The notes under the pieces were generated by a model. That model ran no database searches. It was not told the origin of the DNA and worked only from the letters and a program-made list of their open reading frames with translations. A stretch of 64,000 nt of DNA, taken from assembly GCA_001643675.2 (NCBI GenBank), contig LSRY02000058.1:1-64000 (forward strand), given 5' to 3'. The stretch's first letter is position 1, and each line of letters starts with the position of its first letter. Position numbers and translations under genes: made by a program. This stretch comes from Monocercomonoides exilis. Lineage: Eukaryota > Preaxostyla > Oxymonadida > Polymastigidae. Of this stretch, positions 1 through 15,585 are shown one piece after another.

Positions 1-2
1 TT

Positions 3-38
3 TGTGTCTGTGTCTGTGTCTGTGTCTGTGTCTGTGTG
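3..38. repeat. (TGTGTC)n hexanucleotide microsatellite
   Basis: Five perfect TGTGTC units and one imperfect unit stand at the left edge of the window. The array may continue beyond it. No coding role is visible. Confidence 0.9.
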
Positions 39-364
39 CGAGTGAGAGGGCTAAGTGGAGGATGTGCTTGATGCTTGCTGGAGCGCCTGGAGTGTGAGGA
101 ACAATGGAAAGACGAGAATTCAAAGAAGACTTGCCCAAAAGACGAGAGGCGGTGGAAGAAAGAGAGGAGAAATGAGAAGAAGAAGAAGTTAAAGAAGAGG
201 AAGATAAACGAGAACGAAAAGAAACAGAAGAAGTTGAAGAAGAAGCAGAAGAAGATGATGAACCAGGAGGAGGCATCAGCTGAGGGTGAGGAATGTTCCT
301 CTGCTTCATTCTGTAGTAATAATTGGTCGATGGATGTGAAAGAGGCACAAGTGCTGTTGAATTC

Positions 365-3300
365 TCATGAAGAAGAAGATGATGATGAAGAGGAAGAAGA
401 GGAAGCAGAAGAGGAGGAGGAGGAAGAAGAAGAAGAAGAACGCAAAGATTTCGGAATGACCTGCATATTTCTGAGTGCGCCTTTTGGAGCTGACTTCTCT
501 TTGTCCTTCACTCGCTGCTGTTCAGCCACGTAATTCGCTCTCTGCTTTTCGAAATCTCTCAGCTCTGCCTCAAACGCAGCTGATATGCCGTCCAATTCAC
601 GATGGAGCTCAGGAATGAAGAGAGTGTTGATGTAATGGGCAACGAAACGGGGCTGGAGGAAAAGAGGAAGAGAAGAGAAATGGAAAAGGAGGAGGAGGAA
701 GAAGAGGAGGAGGAAGAAGAAGATGATGATGATGAATGATGTTGGTGATTTATTTGATTGGAATGTTCAGATGAAGTGGAAGATGATGTGACAGACGGAA
801 GAAGAGGAGAAGAAGCAAGCGATGCTGTTGGAATTCCAAAAGAAGAGGAAGAAGAGGAAGAGGAAGAAGGAGAGGAAGGAAAAGAGGAAGGAGAGAACGA
901 AGAAGAAGACATTGAAGGAGTGAGAGATGGAGAAGAAGGCGGAGAATATGTTGGAGTCAGAGGAGGAGTGGCAGAGCCAACAGAAACAGCACTTTTGTTA
1001 GCTTTTTCAGAACTGTCAGTTGCATTTTGATTGAATCGATTCGATTCCAATGTGTTTGTGACAGAAGGGAAGCATCTGCAGTATGTGGAGATGATCTGTG
1101 ACAGCGTCAGAATGGATGGATTTGTCTTTTTTGTGCTTTTATTCGCTTTTTTGTTGTTTTCTCTGAAACCTGCTTCATTGCTGACACGACTGATGTTGCT
1201 ATTCATCAGAGAATCAGATGAACTCACTCCATTTCCACTGAAAATTGTATTGTTCTGATTCAACATTGTCATCATCTTCTGTTTCTTCTCCATCTCCTTC
1301 TTTTCCTTCTTCTTCTGCTTCATCAACTCAGCCACTGAACTCTTTGATGGATCCACTGCACTGACACTGCTCAGAAATGCACGTGGCTGCAGAATCCTGT
1401 CTGTTGTCAGCCCAACAAGCGAATACCTCACAAAGGCCTCACACCACTGCGAAAACACAACCCCATTCGAAAGCAGCTGCGAATTCCGCATCTCCTTCCG
1501 CTGCTGCTGCCTCTTCTTTAGCAGATCCTTCCTTTCTTTTCTTTCTCTCCCCTCACACAGCTGATACACCCATCTTGGTGTGTCTTTGTTGTTTGTGATA
1601 ATCACATCATCTCCTTCTTCCTTCTCCATCAGTTCATCAACATCATCCACCTCTTGCTCAAACAATGTAGACAGCACTGTCTGTGCGAAGATGGCAGCGA
1701 CGACGTAGACACACCCCATAAACAGCGTGTGGAGCGACTGATTTGGCAGCAGCACGAGCGAATGCGCAGAAGACACACACAACACAAACAGCCTCCAGAT
1801 GGCAGTGAGCTCAGCACCAGACAAGCCGAGGGAGGCAGCCAGGACGAAGGCGCGAGAGGAGAAGAGGCGGGTCACTTTGAGCACAACAAAGTCGACAGAG
1901 TGGAAGACGAAGGCAGAATGAGAGGAGGAGGCGATGCTTTCGGCACGGCGAAGTAGAATAGAAACACTCTTGTCAATTGTGTTGGGGTTGGTGCTGGAAG
2001 GAGGAGAGGTTGTATGATTGGTGGAGTGTTTTGTGGAAGAAGAAGAAGATAATTACAATGATGGATTCTTGCGCGCTTCAGAAGGTAATATTATTATTCC
2101 AAAGCCCAGCGTTGGGAAATCCGGATTATTTGCCAATTCTCTGTAAGTGACATTTTCATGAGCCAACCATTCAATTCCTTTTGTTTTGTTCCACTCCAAA
2201 CACTTTGCAGCTGCTGGGAACATCCTCCGCACTTTTGGGATGTCATTACCAATTTGTGCAATCAGCGCCTTCTGTCTAAGCACAGCATATGTGCTGCTCT
2301 TCATCATCCGCTCGGCCTCTGCCTGCAACGCCTCCTTCTCCTCTTTCGCTTTCATCTCGCTCTTCCTCCTCTTCCTCTCTTCTTCTGCTTTCTCTGCTGC
2401 TCGCACTGCCCTCAGCTGCTTCAATCGTTCTTTCTTGCTTCTTCTCAACTCCATCAGTTCTCTCTCTTCTTCGTTGAATTCCATTTGATGCGCTTCTTCG
2501 TCTTCTTCATTGAATCAGCCAGATATGCTTCAATCAGACACAGCAGCTCTTCATCTGAGCGCTGAGAGAGAATGGCATAGATCGAAGTGGAGGGCGTTGG
2601 AAGACTTGAGGTGTGAGAGAGAACAAATGAAGAAGAAGAAGAAGAAGAAGAAGGCAAAATAGATTTAGTTGGCTGAGGAAGATTGCGAGAAGATGAAATG
2701 GTTGTGATTTCTGCTGATTTCTTTAACAGTATTTCAGACAGAGATTTGCTGAGTGAGTGGATGAAGCGGTTGTTTGGGGGCATGTCAGCATCAGAGTCAG
2801 AAGGAGAAGAAGGAGAAGAGGCAGCAGAAGGAAGAGAAGGGACAGAAGGGAGAGTGGAGATTGGGGAGATAGGCAAGATGGATGAGACAGGAGTAATAGA
2901 AGAGGAAGAGACAGAAGAAGAAGAAGGAAAAAGGAAGTTGAAGGAGAAATGGTAGAAGGTACAGAAGGAGTGAAGGAAGGAGTGAAAGAGACAGAATATG
3001 AAGATGAGAGCATTGGGCGAGAAGAAGAAACAGAAGCAGAAGCAGAATAAACAGCTGAATGCGCAGAGAGAAGCATGTTTCCTTCTTTCTTCACAGGCGA
3101 CGAAGGCGGAGTGAAGATTGAGTACAGCTGCTCTTCGTATTCCAACGGCGCTGGGATGTGCTCTTTGCAGAAGCCGGCTCGTCTGTCAGAGGCAGCAAGA
3201 GATCTTGTTCGGATGCTGCTTGAAGAAGGAGAGGAGAGAGAAGAGAGAGGAGAGAGAGAAGAAAAGGAGGAAAGGGATGAAAGAGAAGGAGAAGAAGAAT

Positions 3301-4156
3301 TAAGAGATAAAAGAGGAACTTGAGCAGACAGTGTTAGTTGAGATGGATGAGATGAGTGGGGAAGATGAGGAAGATATGTTGAATGGGAAGAGGAAAGAGG
3401 AAGAGAAACAGAGGGAGACAGAGAAGGAGATAAAGAAGCAGCATAACTGCCATTCTCACTCATATTCTCATTCACATTGAAACTTCCATTGCTATTGTCA
3501 TTGACACTTCCACTTTCATTCACACTTGCTGTGTCAATTGCATCTGCTGTTGCATTCCCAACAGAAGATTGTCTTTCCTCTTCCACCTCCATCTGCCCAT
3601 TACCCTCATTTGATGTCTCATTTGAAGCAGACTCATCAGAAGGTGGAAGCTCAAATCTAACAGTTGGAGTAAAACTGTTCATCTGCTGCTGCTGCTGTTG
3701 CTGTTGACTCATCTGCTGGTTCATCCTCATTTGCTGCTGCTGTTGTTGAAGTAGCTCTTTCTCCAGTTGCTCATTCTGAAGAGTGCGAAGATGGCGCAAC
3801 ACACGGCTCGACAGCAGGCGAAGGTTCGAATCCTTCTTGAGGCGCTTGATCTTCTTGGCAGAACTTAACTTCTGGAAGGAGGTGGAGTTGGACAAGGGAG
3901 AAAGAGAAGAAGGTGGAAGAGAAGAAGAAGATGATGATGAAGATGACGACGACGAAGAAGAAGAGGAGGAGGTAGAAGATGATGATAAAGAAGAGAAAGG
4001 AGAAGGTGAAATGGATGGTGATGGAGCAGATGAAGTGTGTGTTGAAAGAGGCGAGCGAGGAAGATTGGCTGTGCGCAGACGAGGATGAATACGAGAGTCT
4101 GCTGTTTTGTTCTTTGAGAGCTGAAATGAGTCTGGTCTGAGTGTTGGAGACAGCAA
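365..4156 (-). CDS. Ser/Gln-rich protein with hydrophobic C-terminal part, multi-exon or frame-broken
   Basis: I do not recognise this protein. One long minus-strand coding region is read through several frames. The N-terminal part (about 4156-2940) has poly-Ser, poly-Gln and a basic coiled stretch. At about 2930 a T5 run shifts the frame; the next frame runs to about 2500, then a Lys/Glu-rich coiled segment runs from 2484. An intron at 2056-1994 (63 bp, GT-AG) removes an in-frame TAA and joins NPS to FTNPNTIDKS. After it come several hydrophobic segments (about 1900-1650) and another Ser-rich stretch. A last exon is likely at 652-365, after a CCTCCAG acceptor, and ends in a coiled segment plus poly-Ser with a TGA at 367-365. 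The mix of hydrophobic helices and low complexity loosely recalls the nucleoporin NDC1, but I could not find a diagnostic motif. It could be two genes. The true start was not located. Confidence 0.45.
1994..2056 (-). other. 63-bp GT-AG intron
   Basis: The donor GTAATT and the acceptor CTTCCAG bound 63 bp that contain the only in-frame stop (TAA) between two good coding stretches. Splicing keeps the frame. Without the intron the downstream reading frame would have no ATG for several hundred bases. Confidence 0.55.
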
Positions 4157-4334
4157 AGGAGGAGGAGAAGGAGGAGAAGCTGAAACTGAGGAAGAAGGAG
4201 AAGCAGCAGAAGCAGAAGAAGCAGAAGAAGCAGAAGAAGCAGAAGAAGCAGAAGAAGCAGAAAAAGAGGAGGAAAATAAAGACGAAAATTATGATAACGA
4301 AGAGGGAGATAAGGAAGATAATTTAGTGGATGTG

Positions 4335-5270
4335 TTATTTGGAAAAGTGGCTTATGATTAATATGAGGAAGAAAACGATGAAGAGGAGGAATGTGAAATG
4401 GAACAATCTTTCGATAAATGGGGAGAAGTTTGAGATGATGATGAAAGCATTGAAGTCGTGCGACTGAACTTCATTCAAGCAAAAAAATGAAGCAATGTTC
4501 GCACATTCCTCTGATGTTGAAAACATACCACCGAAAAGGGAATAGGCGAGAATGGGAAGACGAATGAGATGAATGGAAGGACGAGAGGGGAAAGGAAAAA
4601 GATTTTTGAGAAAAAGCATTAGCAGCAGCAGAAGAAGAAGATGATGATGAAAAAGAAAAAGAAGAAGAAGAAGATGGTTGAGGAATACTACTGGAGGCGA
4701 TGTTGGTGGAATCTGTGTCATTTCCTGTGATTTTGGAATCAATCGCACTGAAGGTGAGTGCTTGAAGAGGAACAAATGTTGAGGTGAAGGGGTGAGGGAT
4801 GCTTCTTGGAGGAGGGAAATGAAGCCGTTGAGAGCATATTCGATGGCGGCACATGGGGTCTTTTGGGGTCTTCCACAGACATCAGCATCACTTCCACCAT
4901 TTGAGACTATTTTGTTCTGGGCAATGAGGGGGAGCCAGCCATTGAAAGTTTCATTGTCAGCAGTTCCTTGATTCTACACTCTTTTAGTTTGAGTTGTTGA
5001 ACCACAATTCTCAAATTGGGATTGGGTTATGCTGCTTCCACTGAAGAACACATCATTTCCTCTGCCATTTACAGAAGTGCTTCCAACGAAGAAGTTGATT
5101 TTTTATTCATTCACCTTTTGAATATGCTAATTAGCTGGTGCGAATCAATTTTCAAATGGTTTTGCTCCTGTTTCTTTTCTCTTTGCTATGATTTCATTCA
5201 GAAAATATATTTCCTTCTGATTCTTCTGAACTCTATCGTCATGTTCTCTTTCTTCATCTTCATCCAACAA
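4335..5270 (-). pseudogene. beta-helix (PMP-like) surface protein relic
   Basis: The minus strand reads GRGNDVFFSGSS, then FENCGS, then NETFNGWLPLIAQNK, then SNGGSDADVCGRPQKTPC followed by AIEYAL. This order (GNDVFF, W-L, GSD..CG, PCxxIEYAL) is typical of the large right-handed beta-helix surface proteins of oxymonads and related anaerobic protists. In-frame TAG, TAA and TGA codons interrupt the N-terminal side, and a frame change follows the AIEYAL motif. Downstream come ITGNDTDSTNIASSSIPQP and a Ser-rich stretch. It is best read as a fragment or decayed copy. Unrecognised introns could explain some of the stops. A charged open stretch at about 5170-5270 precedes the motif block in the same frame. 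Confidence 0.5.
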
Positions 5271-5335
5271 AAATTAAACTTCATTTCAAGTGAACTGTTA
5301 ATTCTCCAAAAATCTTTTTTAATTAAAAAATAAAT

Positions 5336-5655
5336 TCATTTCTTCATTATTTAGTTAATTTGCTTTCATCTTTTTTTCTCCATCTTCAATGCACGCTGTG
5401 TCACGATAAATAGCTATCAATATACGATAAACATGAAAAATAAAATCCAAAAGTCAGATGAATAAATTTATAAATAAATTTTAAAAATCAATGAAGATAA
5501 GTTCAGAGTATATTCAAAGAAATAATAAGTCAAAATAGAGAATCAAAAAAAAGATAGATTGAATTAATAATAATGGAGAAAAAACCAATTAACCATGATG
5601 AAATAAAAAATAAAGTCAAAGAAATACTCATTAAAATAGAATCACTTACAGACAT
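5336..5655. other. AT-rich spacer
   Basis: Very AT-rich sequence with no open frame of interest and no clear repeat. It lies between the beta-helix relic and the left arm of the 6.4-kb element. Confidence 0.6.
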
Positions 5656-6290
5656 ATTTCTGAAAGATGAATTATTATTCTTTCATTTTCACTGATATTC
5701 CATCTCGGGCTGACAAATTATTTATGAAAAAAATCGTATTGGTTGCTATTATTGCAGCTTTTTTAATAGAAATAAAATGAGAATATGGTTCAAACACATT
5801 AATTGCTTTGCGCTTTGCTCACAAAAATATCCACATGAAAATTAATGCATATTTATTTTTGACACAATAAAATACAAAAAATTATAAATACGTTCCATTT
5901 TCCTGAAAATATGTGAAATTAAAAATCTCGATCACAAAAGTGGTCACTAATTTTCTTCGGATTTTGCAACAAACAGACATTAAAAGATGTGGGAAGCTGT
6001 CTGCGTGGAAATCTGAGAAAAATTAGTGACCACTTTTGTGATCGCCAGTCATTTCAATTTTCAGTTTTATAATAGTTCCGATCGTTCAACGGATCAAATC
6101 TGATGAGAACCTTAATAAAAGTGTTTTTCTAAATGACTGGCGATCACAAAAGTGGTCACTAATTTTTTCTCAGATTTCCACGCAGACAGCTTCCCCACAT
6201 CTTTTAATGTCTGTTTGTTGCAAAATCCGAAGAAAAATTAGTGACCACTTTTGTGATCGAGATTTTTAATTTTACATATTTTCAGAAAAT
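5656..6290 (+). repeat. left inverted arm, with nested palindromes
   Basis: This arm matches 11470-12078 in reverse complement. Its inner part (5908-6286) is itself a palindrome. The motif GATCACAAAAGTGGTCACTAA occurs four times in alternating orientation (near 5930, 6015-6035, 6133 and 6240-6260). The centre is bounded by CCAGTCATTT and AAATGACTGG. Confidence 0.85.
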
Positions 6291-7047
6291 ATTAGCTTTT
6301 TGTTGTTTTATATGATTATTTTGATTGATTTGTTATGTTATCGTATTTTAAAGGAAATTATTTATTGTTGATATCTTTATTATTATTTGTCATATGCCTA
6401 AATACACTTTTTCGTGAACATATGGAAAAACTAACAATGTCAAGTGAGAGAAAAACGTTATAAAATATCAATCGTTCACCAATCAAAATGACATAAAAAA
6501 ACAAAAAGTTCTTCATGATTTCGATCATAAATAAAATTGAAAACTGTCAGAAAATTTCGAATCAGATTCATCAACTTTCAATAAAACATAATTCAATCAC
6601 ATAATCATAAAACTATCTCCAAATATCAACTAAATATCAACAATTTTGAACAATAAAAAATATAAGAAGAAATTGTACAATTTCAACAAATTCGTGGTAT
6701 CAACGACAATTCCAAACAAAAAAGAATACTTATATAAAAAGTTCAATAACTAACTTGTCTATTTTCCACCTGTTTTTTATCCACTCACCCCTTTCTGATA
6801 TTTCTCTCTCTTTGACTTAAAAAGATCAAATCCAACAAAGAAAAAAGACAGACACAATGATAAAACAACATTTCACACTCTCGTCAACTCTCCCTTCCAA
6901 AAACCTCACTCAAAGATCAATGAATTCCGTAATAACTCTCTCTTTTAATGAATCTCGATATATACAAATATAAGCGGCACAATAACCAATATAATTATAG
7001 TGACATTATAGGGACAAAAATCACAAGAAAACAATCGGATTCTAACT
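6291..7047. other. non-coding interior of the 6.4-kb element
   Basis: AT-rich DNA between the left arm and the structured-RNA block. I see no protein-coding frame and no recognisable motif. Confidence 0.6.
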
Positions 7048-7173
7048 GTTGTGCACCTGGGAGGCTGTTCGTCGTTTCCAGGTCCGGATAAAGCAGCCCG
7101 AAGGCTGCAATATCAAATACGAACAGTCATGTCCAGCACCCTTCCGATAGAGTGCCAGCTAAGCATACACAAC
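7048..7173 (-). ncRNA. candidate compact pseudoknotted RNA, 126 nt
   Basis: A locally GC-rich block inside AT-rich DNA folds into mutually compatible helices. The closing stem is 7168-7173/7048-7053 (GTTGTG with CACAAC). A hairpin pairs 7150-7155 with 7136-7141. A 16-nt hairpin at 7093-7108 reads, on the minus strand, GCAGCC-UUCG-GGCUGC, the extra-stable C(UUCG)G tetraloop. CTGTTCGT (7126-7119) pairs with ACGAACAG (7072-7065), and ACCTGG (7083-7078) pairs with CCAGGT (7060-7055). These last two helices interleave as an H-type pseudoknot. The minus strand is favoured by the UUCG loop and by a G-U pair that would be C-A on the plus strand. It lies just past the 3' end of the USP gene, so it may be a 3' UTR element, a ribozyme or a transposon RNA. 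I do not recognise the family. Confidence 0.45.
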
Positions 7174-7183
7174 AACTAGTTTC

Positions 7184-11160
<3,977 letters not shown>

Positions 11161-11469
11161 AATTGGGATTTTTTTGAATTTTTAATGGGAAAAAGCACAT
11201 GCAATTTCATTAATGACAAAGCGTCATTTTTGAGTGAAATTTTCAAATGCAAGTTTGTTGATTTCACAGATAAGAAAAAATGAAATGAAAAATCAATTAT
11301 TCAGAAATTTATTCAATAATTTTTATAAATGAAAAATTATTCCGAAATTTCATCATCAGCAACAACTCCAAAGTGCCAAAGTCAATGTGTGAAAAAGTTA
11401 TTAAACCATTGTCATTAAAAAATTAAAATAAAGAAAAACAATAAATTCAATTTTATTCATTTTCTTAAT

Positions 11470-12078
11470 AATGATCACAAAAGTAATCACTAATTTTTCT
11501 TCGGATTTTGCAACAAACAGACATTAAAAGATGTGGGGAAGCTGTCTGCGTGGAAATCTGAGAAAAAATTAGTGACCACTTTTGTGATCGCCAGTCATTT
11601 AGAAAAACACTTTTATTAAGGTTCTCATCAGATTTGATCCGTTGAACGATCGGAACTATTATAAAACTGAAAATTGAAATGACTGGCGATCACAAAAGTG
11701 GTCACTAATTTTTTCTCAGATTTCCACGCAGACAGCTTCCCCACATCTTTTAATGTCTGTTTGTTGCAAAATCCGAAGAAAAATTAGTGACCACTTTTGT
11801 GATCGAGATTTTTAATTTCACATATTTTCAGGAAAATGGAACGTATTTATAATTTTTTGTATTTTATTGTGTCAAAAATAAATATGCATTAATTTTCATG
11901 TGGATATTTTTGTGAGCAAAGCGCAAAGCAATTAATGTGTTTGAACCATATTCTCATTTTATTTCTATTAAAAAAGCTGCAATAATAGCAACCAATACGA
12001 TTTTTTTCATAAATAATTTGTCAGCCCGAGATGGAATATCAGTGAAAATGAAAGAATAATAATTCATCTTTCAGAAAT
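11470..12078 (-). repeat. right inverted arm of the 6.4-kb element
   Basis: Reverse complement of the left arm. It carries the same alternating GATCACAAAAGTGGTCACTAA motifs and the CCAGTCATTT/AAATGACTGG centre, with only a few differences (for example AAAAGTAATCAC near 11480). Confidence 0.85.
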
Positions 12079-12900
12079 GCATCTGAAACTGCATTTCTTT
12101 CATCGAATTTTTATATGGAGATTCATTGTGTTCAGTGACAGAACAACAATTTTGTTCACATTTCAATATATAGAACATTTGATGCTTATAACAGACGTCA
12201 AATATCAAATAGAATTTGAGTCTTCATGCTCTTATTCTTCTTAGTCATTTGAAATATAACTATTTCAATCATGCACCAGTTTGAAGCTTCAACATTTCAT
12301 TCATCCACAACGCTGATGCGATATAATATTCTTCTTTTGCATCACGAGGATTTCACTTTTTCCTGTTTGCTGAGATTTTCAAATATGACTTATTCCGATT
12401 GCACCACAACAATGCATTCTACTCCTGCTGAAAATGTCTTCAAATCCATTTTTTGCTCGTATAATTCTTCTTCTTCCTCTTCTTTCATATTCGTTTCCTT
12501 CGTCTTTATCGTAGTCGTCTTCTCTTCCTTTCAGTCTTCTTTTTCTCCACAAAATTCAGAATGTGTTCATTTTGTTAATATGTTTCATCGTCTTCCTCAT
12601 CCTCTTTGCCTTCCTATTCTTCGTCTCTCATCTTCATAAGCAATCACCTTATATGCTTGCTTTCTCAGCACAACGATTAAGCAACCTTTTCACATCATTC
12701 CGTTCGTCCGCTGTTTTCCGCAATCTTTATCTTCTCCTTCTCTTTCTTCTTCTTTTCGATATAATCAAAATTACCAACAAACTTCTTAAAGAAAATGATA
12801 AAAAGTCTTCTTTCACTTCTTCTTCTTCCTCTTCGTCTTCGTCTTCCTATTCTTCTTCTTCTTCTGTCTTCTTCTTCTTCTTCCTCTTCCAAATTTCTGG
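12079..12900. other. weakly coding Ser/Phe-rich stretch
   Basis: Plus-strand frames are open (about 12271-12640 and 12563-12900), but their composition is dominated by TTC/TCT runs and hydrophobic residues. I cannot support a gene here. It may be the 5' part or introns of the broken gene that follows. Confidence 0.35.
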
Positions 12901-13340
12901 TTTTTTGATGAAAACAAACCTTCCTCCAATGCCTTCACGAAAAGAAAATGATGGAAAAGGTAATAACAGAAAGGAAGGAAGAAGAAGAAGAAAAGAAGAA
13001 GAAGAAGAGAATGCAAAGCATGTTGCAGCTCCGGAGAATTTCCACAACGAACTAACTCGAATGTTTGAGAAGACATCCACTAAGGAGAAAGACAAGCGGA
13101 AGATGAATGAAAAGATTCCCAGAGAATGAGCTGACTGTGGAGGCGAAGCGGGAGATTTAGGAAAAATGGATGATGGCTTTCTTTCAAGCAGAAGAGAGAG
13201 AGACGAAGGAGGTGAAGGAATATAAAATGCTTTGATTTCTGGTGGATTGTTATCTTCATAGGACAGCACGAGCAGAATGGGACCAAGCTTGTTAGCGATG
13301 GAAGTTGTAAAAAAAAAGCAGCAAATGCAGATGATACATA
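12901..13340 (+). pseudogene. broken charged protein, plus strand
   Basis: Two plus-strand frames carry plausible protein sequence. One ends in a charged helix with NFHNELTRMFEKTS and stops at 13129. After a frame change, ELTVEAKREI, EKWMMAFFQAEERETKEVK and FLVDCYLHRTARAEWDQAC follow, separated by in-frame TAG and TGA codons. Composition, and the way the pieces run on, suggest one decayed gene. The family is not recognised. Confidence 0.3.
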
Positions 13341-13440
13341 TGGATCTTCCTCCTGGTCCAGTCACAAAACATATTTAGCTGAAGTTAGTTCAATTTTTGA
13401 GAACAAAAAATCCGAAATTGACAATATCTGCTAATTACAA

Positions 13441-14290
13441 TTGCTGCTGAAGAAGAAGAAGAAAGAGAGGCAAAGGGTCGATAATTTGGGAAGAGAAGGA
13501 GAGGAAGGTGCGCTTGCAGTGCTTGTGGAGCAAAGGAGGTTTGATGGGAGCGATGTAGCAGATGCCGAAGAGAATAAAATAATCATCTTCCGATTCTCAC
13601 AACATGTACAGAATACTTTGTGTGCTTTTCGCGACAGCTTTCTGTGCGCTCCATCACCGAGGCCTTCGTCTGACCCTCAGTTCGCGATAGATTTATTTCG
13701 GAGGAAGCAGTAGAAGGAGTGGGCTCCTGAGATTCCTCAGGTTAACATCGAATGCTCACTGTTTGTTTCGTGTGTGGTGTAGGATGTGAAAATGAATCTG
13801 TTCTATGAACAGAATGAGAACTCGATTTGGAATGGCCGGTCGTCGGTAACGGATGAGAAATTTGAGGCGAATGACCCGCTCATCTTATTCACAGGCACCA
13901 TTGCGAAGATCTCTTGAAAGTGCCGCTTTCTGCGCTGCATGGACAGGCGCAATGGAAGAGAGTATGGAAGCTTCGTGTGGTTGGAATTTTGCGATAACAC
14001 GGACCAGATAGAGAAGAATGTGGTGGAAGCAGCAGAGAAGAGGGGAAATGGAAGCTTCAGTGGAATCTACCAGTCTGAGTTGGATTTTTTGTTGTCTGAT
14101 TCGAGCAGGGTAGAAACACAGGCGTAGAAGTTTATCATATAGCCAAAGAGGATTGCGAATGAAAAGCAGACTCAGTTCACGTCACAGAACAAGGAAACAG
14201 TCGAAGAGGCGAAGTTGGACGCGCCCAGTGCAGCAAGCTTTATGAGACTTGTAAATGAAAATGTCTATCTTTGGGGGAAATTAGCTATTA
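13441..14290 (+). pseudogene. fragments of an unrecognised gene, plus strand
   Basis: Open stretches in different frames have normal amino-acid composition: GALAVLVEQRRFDGSDVADA (13510-13570); FYEQNENSIWNGRSSVTD to FTGTIAKIS, then a TGA near 13915; EYGSFVWLEFCDNTDQIEKN (13960-14020); and RIANEKQTQFTSQ to AASFMRLVNENVYLWGKL (14150-14290). Local GC is higher than in the flanks. This is probably one multi-exon gene or a recent pseudogene. I could not join the pieces with confident introns. The last piece faintly recalls the linker of ABCB-type transporters, but that is not enough to name it. Confidence 0.3.
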
Positions 14291-14512
14291 ACATACAAGA
14301 TTGACAAGATTTTCAAAGAAGAAAGATTTTAGGAAAAAGATGAGAGCCAAAGGCTGCGGATGTTCTGAGCTCGACGAGAGAAAAAACAGAATTTCAAACG
14401 GATCAATGTTGGTGATGGAGAAGATTGGAATAAATGTTTGTGTTTTTTTTTCTTTTTATTTAACAAAGAAATATTATCAATTTATAATAAATTGCTTATT
14501 TTTATTTTTATT

Positions 14513-14773
14513 TCATATTCTTTTGAAAATTTTGAACAATTTGCTTTTATTTTTCTCTTTTTCTTGTGAACAGACATTCTTGACAGGGATTTGTGTGCTG
14601 ATTTCAACTGTCATTTTGTGAGTGTATGCATTGACAACCTGCATCGAAATGCCTGTCTGAACTGCCTCTGCATAATAATCATAGAGACGCCAAATCTTTC
14701 CACTCTGTTGTGACCTACACAAACAATCTCCATAAAACTCTATGCGAGAAACAATGAAGGCACAATTCCTCAT
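14513..14773 (-). CDS. possible exon, minus strand
   Basis: The minus strand reads AFIVSRIEFYGDCLCRS, then WRLYDYYAEAVQTGISMQVV and MTVEISTQIPVKNVCSQ before AT-rich, intron-like sequence. Composition is normal for protein, but no family is evident. The plus strand is also partly open. Confidence 0.25.
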   Translation of the reverse strand: MRNCAFIVSRIEFYGDCLCRSQQSGKIWRLYDYYAEAVQTGISMQVVNAYTHKMTVEISTQIPVKNVCSQEKEKNKSKLFKIFKRI

Positions 14774-14933
14774 TTTATAAGGTTTTCTGTATTATTCTAT
14801 CATTTGTTATTTTTTGCTTTTATTCCATTTCTTGTTTGCAAATTAATTTTTTTCAATATTTTATTTCAATTAATTCAATCTAATAATATTCTTACATATG
14901 AATCATCTCTCATTTAATCACTTTTTTTATCAG

Positions 14934-15135
14934 TTTCGATCGCGAAGCATGGACTGCGGATCTCTTCCAGGATAGCTTCTCAGAGTTTCTGCTGCCATTG
15001 GAAACAGAACAGAAAAAAAAGACTGAACAATGTGCCATTTCCACCGCACCATTTGCTTCAACAGATATTTCGGTGACGCTGATGACTGCCTCCTTTCCAC
15101 ACACGCTGGCTTTCTCTTTTCAGAGTCCACTTTAG
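14934..15135 (+). CDS. possible terminal exon, plus strand
   Basis: A good acceptor (TTTTTTTATCAG) ends at 14933. The following frame reads DREAWTADLFQDSFSEFLLP, then SVTLMTASFPHTLAFSFQSP, and stops at a TAG at 15133. Both strands are open here, so the assignment is uncertain. Confidence 0.3.
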
Positions 15136-15585
15136 ATATCTTCTCTTCATCATCAATACCTTCTTCTTCTTCTTCCTTTTCTTTTGCGTCGTTCATTTCC
15201 CAGTCCCCCTTAATTGTATCGTCCTCTGATGATGATGCTGTTAGCATCAGGTGGGTATTGGAAGTTGCATCATTCTCATCTCTTCCTCCTCATTCTCTTA
15301 TTCTAATCCTTCTTCTTCTCTCTCCTCCTTCTCGACCTCCTTCCACTTTCAACGCTTTCTGCAAATTTCTTCTTTTGCTGGATAAGGATCTCTCCAAAAG
15401 AGAAGAAGAAGATGAAGGAGGAGAAATTGAGAGAGAAAGAAAGTGACAAAGATTAGAAATAGCATGTTTCAACTTTAATAATTTCTTATCGTATTATACA
15501 CACAAAAACTATTCTGTTGCTTCAACTGCATCTTCCTCTTCACCTTCAGCTTCCTTGTCTTCTTTGTCTTTATCAAATCAACATT
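15136..15585. other. no gene supported
   Basis: Ser-rich, TTC/TCT-rich open frames on the plus strand look compositional. A short acidic frame on the minus strand (DKDKEDKEAEGEEEDAVEA, about 15525-15580) may be the displaced tail of the neighbouring beta-helix gene. Confidence 0.4.

Noticed and set aside
365-1960. NDC1-type nucleoporin assignment
   Set aside because: Hydrophobic segments and low complexity fit only loosely; no diagnostic motif was seen.
7065-7126. Plus-strand similarity of CCAGGTCCGGATAAAGCAGC to the SRP RNA helix 8 motif
   Set aside because: The conserved GGAA loop and its closing geometry are missing, the rest of an SRP RNA is not found, and pairing evidence favours the minus strand.
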